Below are positions 18,636-26,997 of a stretch of 64,000 nucleotides of DNA, piece after piece (position 1 is the stretch's first letter; each line of letters starts with the position of its first letter). The translations under genes and the position numbers were made by a program. Source of the DNA: Paraburkholderia ribeironis (GTDB lineage Bacteria > Pseudomonadota > Gammaproteobacteria > Burkholderiales > Burkholderiaceae); the NCBI RefSeq assembly GCF_900019265.1, contig NZ_CYGX02000012.1, forward strand, positions 1 through 64,000, given 5' to 3'. The notes beneath the pieces are model-generated. The model saw nothing but the letters and a program-made list of their open reading frames with translations. It made no database searches and was not told the origin of the DNA.

Positions 18636-19913
18636 TCAATGCAGTATGTCCTGCATGCGGTAATAGGCGCCGACGAGCGGCAGAAACCACGCATGTCCGA
18701 AATGCCCCGGCATGGCCGGCCATTCGAGTTCACGCCACGGATTCATCGCAGCCGAGCCGTACAGCACGTCGGCCATCACGCGGCCCATATGGACCGACAT
18801 CTGCACGCCGTGCCCGCTGTATCCCATCGAATAGAACAGCCCTTCGTGCTGGCCTGCGCGCGGCAGGCGGTCAGCCGTGATGTCGACCAGGCCGCCCCAG
18901 CAGTAATCGAGGCGCACGTTGGCCAGTTCCGGGAAGTAGCTCGCCATGCCCGCGCGCAGAATCTCGCCGCTCTTGCTATCGGACTTCGGGCTCGACATCG
19001 CGAACCGTGCGCGTCCGCCGAACAGCAGACGGTCGTCCGGCGTGACCCGAAAATAATTGCCGATATGCCGCGTCGTCACATACGCGCGGCGTGTTGGGAA
19101 CAGACGATCCAGCTGCTCTTTCGGCAAAGGCTCGGTGACGACGATGAAGCTGCCGACCGGCGCGATCCGCCGGCGGAACCATTGAAACGGTCCGAGTTGC
19201 GATGCGCCGGTCGCGACCAGCACACGATCCGCGCGAATCGTGCCGCGCGCCGACGTGACCTCGTAGCGCTCGCCGCCGAGTCGCTTCATTCCGGTGACAG
19301 CGGCGTGTTCGAAAATCCGTGCGCCGTTGCGCACGGCCGCGAGCGCAAGACCGACACCGAACTTGCCCATATGCATCTGCGCGCCGTTACGCTGCACCAG
19401 ACCGCCGAAGAAACCGTCCGAACCGACTTCGTCGCGAATCCGCTCCGGCGTGATCAGTTCGATGTTTTGGTCCACTTCGCGCCGCAACACCTCGTAGGTC
19501 TTCGCGAGGCCCGCGAAATGCTGAGGCTTTGCGGCGAGTTTCAGCTTGCCGGTCCGCACGAAATCGCAGTCGATGTGATGCGTCGCGACAATCGAATCGA
19601 CGGTCGCCACCGCGCTTTCGTACGCGCGATAGAACGCCTTCGCCTGCGGCGCGCCGATCTTTTCGGCGAGCGACGCGTAGTCGTGCGCGAGACCGGTGTT
19701 GCATTGACCGCCGTTGCGTCCCGACGCTTCGCCGGCAATCTGCCCGGCCTCGAGCACGACCACCTGGACGCCGCGCGACGCCAGTTCGAGCGCCGCCGAC
19801 AAGCCCGTGAAACCGCCACCGATCACGACCACATCGGCGCGCCCTTGCACCGGCCCTTCACAGCCTTGGCGAAAGGCAGGACGCGTATCCAGCCAGTACG
19901 ATTCGAGCTTCAT
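18636..19913 (-). CDS. FAD-dependent oxidoreductase, PuuB/OrdL-like
   Basis: 425-residue DAO-superfamily enzyme. It has a 25-residue leader (KLESYWLDTRPAF) typical of gamma-glutamylputrescine oxidase-like proteins, the FAD fold DVVVIGGGFTGLSAALELAS, and a C-terminal YSMGYSGHGVQMSVHMGRVM. Such enzymes oxidise amines or amino acids to imines. It is clearly distinct from the 15688-16842 protein, so the locus encodes two flavin oxidations. A 20-bp tandem repeat lies upstream of its start. Confidence 0.85.
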   Translation of the reverse strand: MKLESYWLDTRPAFRQGCEGPVQGRADVVVIGGGFTGLSAALELASRGVQVVVLEAGQIAGEASGRNGGQCNTGLAHDYASLAEKIGAPQAKAFYRAYESAVATVDSIVATHHIDCDFVRTGKLKLAAKPQHFAGLAKTYEVLRREVDQNIELITPERIRDEVGSDGFFGGLVQRNGAQMHMGKFGVGLALAAVRNGARIFEHAAVTGMKRLGGERYEVTSARGTIRADRVLVATGASQLGPFQWFRRRIAPVGSFIVVTEPLPKEQLDRLFPTRRAYVTTRHIGNYFRVTPDDRLLFGGRARFAMSSPKSDSKSGEILRAGMASYFPELANVRLDYCWGGLVDITADRLPRAGQHEGLFYSMGYSGHGVQMSVHMGRVMADVLYGSAAMNPWRELEWPAMPGHFGHAWFLPLVGAYYRMQDILH

Positions 19914-19990
19914 CAGATCCTTTCAGCGAGGTTCACGTGTTGCGCGGGACGCACGGCGCATCGGGCGGCGGCTTCGGTTGCCCGATGCCG

Positions 19991-20100
19991 CACTATGCCG
20001 TCGAGTGTTGCACTATGCCGTCGAGTGTTGCCCTATGCCGTCGTGTGTTGCCCTATGCCGTCGTGTGTTGCCCTATGCCGTCGTGTGTTGCCCTATGCTG
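19991..20100. repeat. 20-bp tandem repeat upstream of the FAD oxidoreductase
   Basis: Five full units (starting at 19991, 20011, 20031, 20051, 20071) plus a half unit. Consensus is CCCTATGCCGTCGTGTGTTG; the first two copies read CACTATGCCGTCGAGTGTTG. The array fills most of the space between the HAD enzyme stop and the start at 19913. No spacers intervene, so it is not a CRISPR. Confidence 0.95.
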
Positions 20101-20121
20101 CCCTGTGGCGCCTGAAGCCGT

Positions 20122-20790
20122 TCAAAGACCGACGACACCAGCAAGGCCGCCAATGTCCTTGATCTCGGTGTACTCATAGTACGGCGTGGACGGTTCGTGA
20201 CCGCGCGAGACGAACACCTTGTTCCTGATGCCGATATCGTTCGCCGACATCAGGTCATAGCGCAAGCTCGACGACACGTGCAGGATGTCTTGCGGGCCGC
20301 AACCGAGGTTGTCCAGCATGTATTCGAACGCTTGCAGACGCGGCTTGTACGCCTGCGCCATCTGCGCGGTGAAGACCTTGTGAAACGGCGCGCCAAGCAT
20401 GTCGACGTTGCTCTGGATCTGATCGTCCGATGCGTTCGAGAGGATCACCAGCGGGAATTCCTTCGCAACCTTCGAGAGCCCCGCGGGCACGTCTGCATGC
20501 GGCCCCCAGGTCGGCACGGCGTCGTAGAACTTCTGGGCTTCGGCGTCGTTGTATTCGATGTTCCAGCGCTTGAGCGTGCGGCGTACCGCATTCTTGACGA
20601 CGTCCTGATACGGCTTCCATGCGCCAAGCACTTCATCCAGTCGATACGCGGCGAAGTCCTTGACGAACTGCTCCATCTGCCCGGCCGGCACGCGGTCCGA
20701 GAACAGTTCGCGCGCCATGTCGCCCATGCGGAAGCGCGTCAGCGTGCCATAGCAGTCGAAAGTGATGTATTTGGGCTTGAAGCGGGTCAT
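20122..20790 (-). CDS. HAD enzyme, type II haloacid dehalogenase-like
   Basis: 222-residue HAD-superfamily hydrolase. Motif I is TFDCYGTLTRF, with the nucleophile Asp in FDCYGTL; motif II Ser/Asn is VILSNASDD; then Lys in AYKPRLQAFEYML and acidic motif in VSSSLRYDLMSANDIG. This matches (S)-2-haloacid dehalogenases, though many such proteins are phosphatases. The start at 20790 fits the family. It is placed between an aldehyde dehydrogenase and FAD oxidoreductase genes, so a role in a catabolic intermediate is likely, not necessarily dehalogenation. Confidence 0.86.
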   Translation of the reverse strand: MTRFKPKYITFDCYGTLTRFRMGDMARELFSDRVPAGQMEQFVKDFAAYRLDEVLGAWKPYQDVVKNAVRRTLKRWNIEYNDAEAQKFYDAVPTWGPHADVPAGLSKVAKEFPLVILSNASDDQIQSNVDMLGAPFHKVFTAQMAQAYKPRLQAFEYMLDNLGCGPQDILHVSSSLRYDLMSANDIGIRNKVFVSRGHEPSTPYYEYTEIKDIGGLAGVVGL

Positions 20791-20930
20791 GTCGTAGTCC
20801 TGTGTCAGCGAGGCGTGAGCCGGGGCCGGGTTGGGAAATCCAGCGCGATCACACCTGTGCCGCGCCAATGCAATCGGGTGTCGCGGAGCACCGTCTGAAC
20901 GATGCACCAGCAGAACGTCGTGGTGTTGCG

Positions 20931-20970
20931 TGCTGCCTGGTGTTGCCTGGTGTTGCCTGGTGTTGCGTGA
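20931..20970. repeat. 10-bp tandem repeat upstream of the HAD gene
   Basis: Four 10-bp units: TGCTGCCTGG, two exact TGTTGCCTGG, and TGTTGCGTGA. It lies 140-180 bp upstream of the HAD start. It shares the core GTGTTGCC with the 20-bp array on the other side of the same gene, so the two arrays may be related. Confidence 0.85.
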
Positions 20971-21121
20971 TGCCGTCTGCTGAGACAAATTAAATCACCG
21001 CAAAAAAGCCGGGGTGCCTTGTATTGGCGGCCTCGTGGCACAGATTCCACCGTTTTTCGCAGCTTGCGCAGCAGAACATGCGGCGTGTTTTCGGCCCGAA
21101 TCCGCGGGCCTTGAAATGCAT

Positions 21122-21149
21122 ACGGCCGCGTCTGTCATGACGCGGCCGT
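21122..21149 (-). terminator. Perfect 11-bp hairpin after the aldehyde dehydrogenase gene
   Basis: ACGGCCGCGTC (21122-21132) pairs fully with GACGCGGCCGT (21139-21149) around a 6-nt loop. A second hairpin, CCCATG/CATGGG, is at 21174-21188. No strong T-tract follows, so it may attenuate, or protect the mRNA 3' end, not terminate fully. The rest of 20791-21198 has no gene. Confidence 0.55.
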
Positions 21150-21198
21150 GAGAACCCAGGCGACTTTGGCGGCCCCATGCAGCATGGGACAGCGCGCG

Positions 21199-22686
21199 TT
21201 ACGCGCCGTCGGTGATGTCGATCAGCACGCTCTTGAAGCGCAGATTCGCTTCATAAGCCTGGCGGCCGAGATCCTTGCCGATGCCCGAGCTTTTGTAGCC
21301 GCCGGTCGGGATCACGAAATCGGCGGTGCGGCCATAGCGGTTGATCCACACGGTGCCGGCTTCGATACCGCGCATCATCCGCAACGCACGGCTCAGGTTC
21401 GACGTATGGACGCCCGCGGCCAGCCCGTATTTTTCATGCGAGGCGAGCGCGAGTGCTTCGTCTTCGTCGTCGAAGGTCTGGACCGTCAGTACCGGCCCGA
21501 AGATTTCTTCGCGCACGGCTTCCGAATCTGCGCTCACGCCGGTCAGGATGGTCGGCGCATAGAACGCGCCGTCGCCGCAACCGGGCAGCGCCATGCGCGC
21601 GCCGCCGGTGGCCGCCTGTGCGCCGCTTGCCAGCGTGCGCTTGACGATTCCATCGATGCGCTGCAACTGCGGCGACGAAATGATCGGCGGCAGCGTCGTG
21701 CCCGCAGCCCAGGTCGCGCCTGGCTTGAGCGCGGCGAACGCCGAGGCGACACCGTCGATCAGGCGCCCGGCAGCGCTACGCTCGACAATCAGCCGCGAGC
21801 CGGCCACGCACACCTGCCCCGCGTTGCCGGTGATCGCCGCCGCCACGCGACGCGCGACGCGATCGAGATCCGGCGCGTCGGCGAATACGAGCTGCGGGCT
21901 TTTCCCTCCCAACTCCAAGGTGACCGGCTTGGTGCCGGTCTGCGCGCACGCGGTCATGATCGCCGCGCCGGTCTGACTGGAGCCGGTGAACGTGACCTTC
22001 GAAATCTTCGGATGACGGCACAGCGCGTCGCCGGTCGTGCGTCCGTCGCCTTGCACGATGTTGAAGATGCCCGGCGGAATACCCGCTTCGATCGCGAGTT
22101 CGGCCAGCCGCAGCACGGAGAACGGCGTCAGCTCCGATGGCTTGAGCACCACCGCATTGCCCGCCGCCAACGCCGGGGCAACCTTCCACGAGGCCATCAC
22201 CAGTGGAAAATTCCACGGTGCGATCGCCGCGATTACGCCATACGGCTCGGCGATCGTCATGCCCAGATGATCGGGCCGGGTCGCGGCCACTTCGCCGCCG
22301 ATGCGGTCCGCGTATTCGCTGTAGAAACGGATGCCTTCGGCGGTGAACGGCACGTCCCAGCGCGCGGCATCGGCAACCGGACGGGTCGAACCGAGCGCTT
22401 CCAGCGGCGCGAGCGTGGCGACGTCGGCTTCGATCAGCTCCGCCCAGCGACGCATCACGCGCGCCCGTTCGCGCGGCGCGCGACGCGCCCAGTCGCTGGT
22501 CCTGAATGCGCGCCACGCGTCTTGCACCGCATGATCGACGAGCGTGGCGTCCGCGACGGGCAGCGCGGCGTAGTTCACGCCGTCCGATGGCCGCGCGACG
22601 TCGATGGCGTCTGCGCCATCCAGATACTGTCCGCCAATGAAATGCGCGCTGCGCACGGTGACGCGAGAGGGATCGAAGCTGTTCAT
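21199..22686 (-). CDS. Aldehyde dehydrogenase (NAD(P)+)
   Basis: 495-residue ALDH superfamily enzyme oxidising an aldehyde to a carboxylate. It has PWNFPLVMASWKVAPALAAGN, the catalytic Glu in LELGGKSPQ, the catalytic Cys in NAGQVCVAGSR, and EEIFGPVLTV. The start at 22686 (MNSFDPSRVTV) is preferred over one seven codons upstream. It is followed by a strong hairpin and preceded by hyuB. Its place in the locus suggests it handles a semialdehyde made from a ring-opened or deaminated substrate. Confidence 0.92.
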   Translation of the reverse strand: MNSFDPSRVTVRSAHFIGGQYLDGADAIDVARPSDGVNYAALPVADATLVDHAVQDAWRAFRTSDWARRAPRERARVMRRWAELIEADVATLAPLEALGSTRPVADAARWDVPFTAEGIRFYSEYADRIGGEVAATRPDHLGMTIAEPYGVIAAIAPWNFPLVMASWKVAPALAAGNAVVLKPSELTPFSVLRLAELAIEAGIPPGIFNIVQGDGRTTGDALCRHPKISKVTFTGSSQTGAAIMTACAQTGTKPVTLELGGKSPQLVFADAPDLDRVARRVAAAITGNAGQVCVAGSRLIVERSAAGRLIDGVASAFAALKPGATWAAGTTLPPIISSPQLQRIDGIVKRTLASGAQAATGGARMALPGCGDGAFYAPTILTGVSADSEAVREEIFGPVLTVQTFDDEDEALALASHEKYGLAAGVHTSNLSRALRMMRGIEAGTVWINRYGRTADFVIPTGGYKSSGIGKDLGRQAYEANLRFKSVLIDITDGA

Positions 22687-22787
22687 CGTGGTCGTTCCAA
22701 AAGTCAAACCGATAACAAGGGCCGCGCGTCGCCAGCGCGATTTGCGCAGCAGAAGCCGCCCCGCTTACATGCGTACCAGGACGCTCA

Positions 22788-24803
22788 TCAAGCCGGCGCC
22801 GACAGTTGCGGATACGCCGCGACGAGCTCCGCGAATAACGCGTGGATGACAGCCGCACCACCGTCCGCGCACTGCTCGGGGTCCGCCGCGATGCGCGCAT
22901 CGAGCGCCTCGAAAATCCGGTGCTTGATGAAGTAGCGCCACTGCACCGGCACACCGGCCACCAGCGTCGTCAGTGCGGCGTAGCGTGCGCGGGTCCACTT
23001 CGCTTCGAAGGCGTCGCGCCACGGGCCAAACGAGAACGCCGGTGCGCTTTGGCCCGCGAGCCGCGCGCTTGCTTCGTCACGCAGAAGTGCAGTGTGCGTG
23101 ACGTCGAGTTCCAGTTGCTCGCCGGTCAGCGCGACGCCGTACACGTGCCGCGCTTCGTCGGGTGTCACGTAGCCGCGCAGTACGTCTTCGCGGACTTTCT
23201 GCGCATCGCGATCGACCGGACGGCCATAACCGCCAGCGCCTGCGCCGACCAGCCGGATCACGTCGCCCGGCATGCAGACCACCAGGTCGTTGTTGTCGAG
23301 TTCCTCGGCATTCGGCATGCCTGGATTGCGCGTGAAGCGCGCGTTCGCGCCCGCATGGCCGCCGCGCACACCCCACGACGCGAAGCGCGCCCGGTCACGG
23401 TTGCGCGCAGTCACCAGCGTGTTCGGCGAGAACACCTTGAACTCCATCACCAGACCTTGTCCGCCCCGATACTGTCCGGCCCCGCCCGAGCCCGGCGCGA
23501 CGCCGTAGCGCGTAATGCGGATCGGCACTTCGGCCTCGTTGATTTCGACCGGCGTGTTGCGCAGGAATGCATTGTTCGCGCCGGAGCCGTCCTCGCCGTC
23601 GTCCGATGGACTGCCGCCCGCACCGCCCCCGATCGGCCCGATCGACGCCATCACCGTCGCGCCCTGCGGGTTCATCGTCTTGACGCTGAGAATCGACAGC
23701 CCGCCCGCTGGACACGCGGCGAGACGATCCGGCACGGCTTGCGCAAACGCGCCGAAGGTCAGCAGATGCAACAGCTTGCACGTCAGACTGCGCATGCCGA
23801 CAGCGGCCGGTTTCACTGCGTTGACAACCGAGCCTTCCGGCAAGACACAGCGCGCGACACGCAACATGCCGGTGTTCAGCAAAATGTCCGGATTCAGCGT
23901 GTACAGCACGTACACGAGCCCGACCAGCGCCAGCGCGTGCCGCTCGCGGCCGCCGGTGGGCATGTTCAGCGACGACTGCAATTGCGGATCGCTACCGGTG
24001 TAATCCATCTCGACCGAGCCATCCCTGATGCGCGCCGTCAGCGCGACGCGCATCGGCTTGCCGCGCACCGAATCTTCGTCCGCGTATTCCGCAAAGAAAT
24101 AGTCGCCATCGGCAATGCTGCGCAACACCGTGCGCGCCTGCTCTTCCGAGTAGTCCAGCAGCGCGCCCATGCCGGCCTTGAAGCCGTCGATGCCGAAGCG
24201 CTCGATGATCTCCAGCACGCGCCGCTCGCCGGTATGCAGCGACGCAAGTTGCGCGTGGAAGTCGCCGATGTTCTGCTCGGGGACGCGCACATTGGCCGCC
24301 ATGATCCGCAGGATCGATTCATCGAGCACGCCCGCATTGACGATCTTGCACGGCGGGAAACGAATCCCTTCCTGTTCGATTTCAGTCAGCGTGCGCGACA
24401 GCGACGCGGGCACGGCGCCGCCCATGTCGGTATTGTGAATATGGCCGCCGACGAAGCACGCGATCTCGCCGTCGTAAAACACCGGCTTCCAGATCACGAT
24501 ATCCGGCGTATGGGTGGCGACGAAACCGCTGTACGCGTCGTTGGTCATGCAGACGTCGCCCGGCTCGTAGTGATCGATCATCGCGATCACGGAGCTGTAG
24601 TCGAGCCCGACGTACCAGGTCGCGCCCAACGTCTTCGGCGACGCGAACGTGAGTCCGTCCGGCGTCATGATCGCGCAGGAGAAATCTTCGGTCTCCTTGA
24701 CGAACGTCGAGTGCGCGGTGCGCACCAGCGTGTACGCCATGCTCTCGGCCGCGGCCACGCAATAGTTCGCGAAGATCTGCAGCACTGCCTTGTCGAATTG
24801 CAT
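22788..24803 (-). CDS. hyuB: Hydantoinase B / oxoprolinase subunit
   Basis: 671-residue HyuB family protein. Together with HyuA it forms an ATP-dependent cyclic-amide hydrolase such as N-methylhydantoinase or 5-oxoprolinase. Family hallmarks include TAHSTFVKETEDFSCAI near the start, GHIHNTDMGGAVP, and GGGAGGSPSDDGEDGSG with PGSGGAGQYRGGQG in the C-terminal half. It follows hyuA by 19 bp on the same strand. The linked ABC importer and hydroxyproline-type enzymes suggest a cyclic imide or lactam substrate, but the family is also misnamed often. Confidence 0.9.
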   Translation of the reverse strand: MQFDKAVLQIFANYCVAAAESMAYTLVRTAHSTFVKETEDFSCAIMTPDGLTFASPKTLGATWYVGLDYSSVIAMIDHYEPGDVCMTNDAYSGFVATHTPDIVIWKPVFYDGEIACFVGGHIHNTDMGGAVPASLSRTLTEIEQEGIRFPPCKIVNAGVLDESILRIMAANVRVPEQNIGDFHAQLASLHTGERRVLEIIERFGIDGFKAGMGALLDYSEEQARTVLRSIADGDYFFAEYADEDSVRGKPMRVALTARIRDGSVEMDYTGSDPQLQSSLNMPTGGRERHALALVGLVYVLYTLNPDILLNTGMLRVARCVLPEGSVVNAVKPAAVGMRSLTCKLLHLLTFGAFAQAVPDRLAACPAGGLSILSVKTMNPQGATVMASIGPIGGGAGGSPSDDGEDGSGANNAFLRNTPVEINEAEVPIRITRYGVAPGSGGAGQYRGGQGLVMEFKVFSPNTLVTARNRDRARFASWGVRGGHAGANARFTRNPGMPNAEELDNNDLVVCMPGDVIRLVGAGAGGYGRPVDRDAQKVREDVLRGYVTPDEARHVYGVALTGEQLELDVTHTALLRDEASARLAGQSAPAFSFGPWRDAFEAKWTRARYAALTTLVAGVPVQWRYFIKHRIFEALDARIAADPEQCADGGAAVIHALFAELVAAYPQLSAPA

Positions 24804-24822
24804 TGCGATGCTCCGTGCGAAA

Positions 24823-26865
24823 TCAGTTGACGTGCGTAAACACGAGGTTGCCGTACGTATCGACCCGGCCGCGATAACCGGGCAGCACGCTGGTCGTACA
24901 ATCGTCCTGCGCGATCACCGCAGGGCCGTCGATGTGCTGGCCCGCCTTCAGGTCTTTGCGGTGATACAGGCCCGCGTCGTGGAAGGCGCCGTCCATGAAG
25001 ACGCGAATCGTGCCGGCCGGCTTCGGCGCCTGCGTGCTGGTTTCGATCGGTTGCAGCATGGGCTTTGGCGTGGCCGCGGTGATGACCAGACGCAGCGCGA
25101 CGACCTGCATCCTCGCGGACGTGTCGCGATGTCCGTACAGCCGCTCATGCTCGCGATGGAACGCTTCATGAAGCGGCGCGAGGTCGTCGCCGGTGAGCCA
25201 GTCCATTTGCAGCGGCGTGTCGATTTCAAACGACTGGCCCTTGTAGCGCATGTCCGCGGAGATCGTGACCTGCGCATACGATGCGCCGCCGATCTGGCCG
25301 CTCATCCACTCGCGCGCCGCCTGATCGAGGCCGCGCACGTCGTCGCCGAGCTGCGCCAGCGACGCCGCGTCGAGGTCGTAATAGGTGGTCTTGACGAAGT
25401 CGTTGCGGGTATCCGCAATCAGACCGCCGAGCGCGCTCAGCACGCCGGGCGCCATCGGTACCAGAATCTCCTGCATGCCGATCGCACGCGCGAAGTAGCA
25501 GGCCAGCATCGGACCAGCGCCGCCGAACGGCAGCAGCGAGAACGTGCGCGGGTCGATGCCGAAGCGCGACACGATCCGGCTCACGCCTGCATACATGCCC
25601 GACACGGCGACGTCGACGATCGCCTCGGCGGTCTTGTACACGTCCGAGCCGAGCCGGTGCGCGAGCACTTCCACCGCACGATGCGCGGCGTCGTGATCGA
25701 CTTTCACCGAGTTATAGCCCAGGCTCGCATTGCCGATCACGCCGAGCACGACGAACGCGTCGGTAATGGTGGCACGCGTGCCGCCGCGTCCGTAGCAGAC
25801 TGGGCCAGGGTTCGATCCGGCGCTTTCTGGACCAACCTTCAGTACTCCGAAGTCGTCGACCCATGCGATCGAGCCGCCGCCGTCGCCAATCGACGACACC
25901 GACACCGACGGAATATGAATCTGGAAGTCGCCGATATATTCGCCGCTCGCGTATTGCGGTTCGCCGTCGACGATCAGCGCGACATCGGCGGTCGTGCCGC
26001 CGATGTCGAGGCTCATGCACTGCTTCAAGCCGCTCTGCCGCGCGACATACGCCGCGCCGATCACGCCCGACGCCGTGCCCGAGAGAATCATCTGCACGCA
26101 GTTGGTCTTGCCGGCTTGCGCGCTCATCACGCCGCCGTTCGACTTGGTGACTTTCATGTCGGCGGTGATGCCGGTTTCGACCAGCGCGCGTTGCAGCGAT
26201 GTCAGATAGTGCGATACCTTCGGCTGCACGTAACCGCCGATCACCGCCGTCGAGGTCCGTTCGTATTCGCGGATGATCGGCCACACATCGCTCGAGCACG
26301 ATACGAAAAAGCCGGGCATGGCGGCTTCGATGATCGCTTTCACGGCGTGCTCGTGCGCCGGGTTCCGGTACGCGTGCAGCAGCGAGACGACCACCCCTTC
26401 GCATCCCGCGCGACGCAGCTTGTCGCACGCGTCGAGCACGCTCGCCTGATCGACCGGCGTCTCGACGCTGCCGTGCGCCGTCAGCCGCTCGACCACGCCG
26501 AACACGCGCTCGCGCGGCACCAGCGGCGCGGGCCGCTTCGACAGCAGGTTGTACATGTCCGGGCCTTTGAGCCGCGCGATATCGAGCACGTCCTCGAAGT
26601 TGCGTGTCGTGATCAGGCCGAGCCGCAAGCCCTTGCGCTGCACGACCGCGTTGACGCCGACGGTGGTGCCGTGCGTGAAGTAGTCGACGTCTTGCGGCGC
26701 AAGCCCGTAACGCTCGGCAAGCTGTTCCATGCCGCGCAGCACTTCGCTGCCGGGACTGTCGGGTCGCGAAAACACCTTCAGCGTGTTCAGCTCGCCTGTC
26801 GCGTCATTCAGTACTGCAAAATCGGCAAACGATCCGCCGATGTCCACTCCGATTCTCATGCCCAT
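24823..26865 (-). CDS. hyuA: Hydantoinase A / oxoprolinase subunit
   Basis: 680-residue HyuA family protein providing the ATP-using half. Landmarks are an N-terminal ASKHA-like phosphate loop (RIGVDIGGSFADFAV), THGTTVGVNAVVQRKG, the SLDIGGTTADVALI motif near residue 280, and LLPFGGAGPMLACYFA. The start at 26865 is chosen for spacing to AAAGGAT; an ATG two codons later is also possible. It is downstream of the ABC ATPase, with a GC hairpin (26933-26953) in the intervening 132 bp. Confidence 0.92.
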   Translation of the reverse strand: MGMRIGVDIGGSFADFAVLNDATGELNTLKVFSRPDSPGSEVLRGMEQLAERYGLAPQDVDYFTHGTTVGVNAVVQRKGLRLGLITTRNFEDVLDIARLKGPDMYNLLSKRPAPLVPRERVFGVVERLTAHGSVETPVDQASVLDACDKLRRAGCEGVVVSLLHAYRNPAHEHAVKAIIEAAMPGFFVSCSSDVWPIIREYERTSTAVIGGYVQPKVSHYLTSLQRALVETGITADMKVTKSNGGVMSAQAGKTNCVQMILSGTASGVIGAAYVARQSGLKQCMSLDIGGTTADVALIVDGEPQYASGEYIGDFQIHIPSVSVSSIGDGGGSIAWVDDFGVLKVGPESAGSNPGPVCYGRGGTRATITDAFVVLGVIGNASLGYNSVKVDHDAAHRAVEVLAHRLGSDVYKTAEAIVDVAVSGMYAGVSRIVSRFGIDPRTFSLLPFGGAGPMLACYFARAIGMQEILVPMAPGVLSALGGLIADTRNDFVKTTYYDLDAASLAQLGDDVRGLDQAAREWMSGQIGGASYAQVTISADMRYKGQSFEIDTPLQMDWLTGDDLAPLHEAFHREHERLYGHRDTSARMQVVALRLVITAATPKPMLQPIETSTQAPKPAGTIRVFMDGAFHDAGLYHRKDLKAGQHIDGPAVIAQDDCTTSVLPGYRGRVDTYGNLVFTHVN

Positions 26866-26997
26866 GAGCGATCCTTTTACGTTGGTCCCGAAAGCCTGGA
26901 CGAGGGCCTTCCGCCGGACGACCGGAATCACGTCCCGGGTCCGCGCCCCGGGATCTGTTTCAAAACGAATCTGCAAATAGCGTTTTCAGCTGTTTCG

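Noticed and set aside
19991..20100. CRISPR array
   Set aside because: The 20-bp units are directly adjacent with no spacers, and no cas genes are near.
18423..20162. A 579-codon open frame on the plus strand
   Set aside because: Antisense to the FAD oxidoreductase; its end is simply translation of the 20-bp repeat array.
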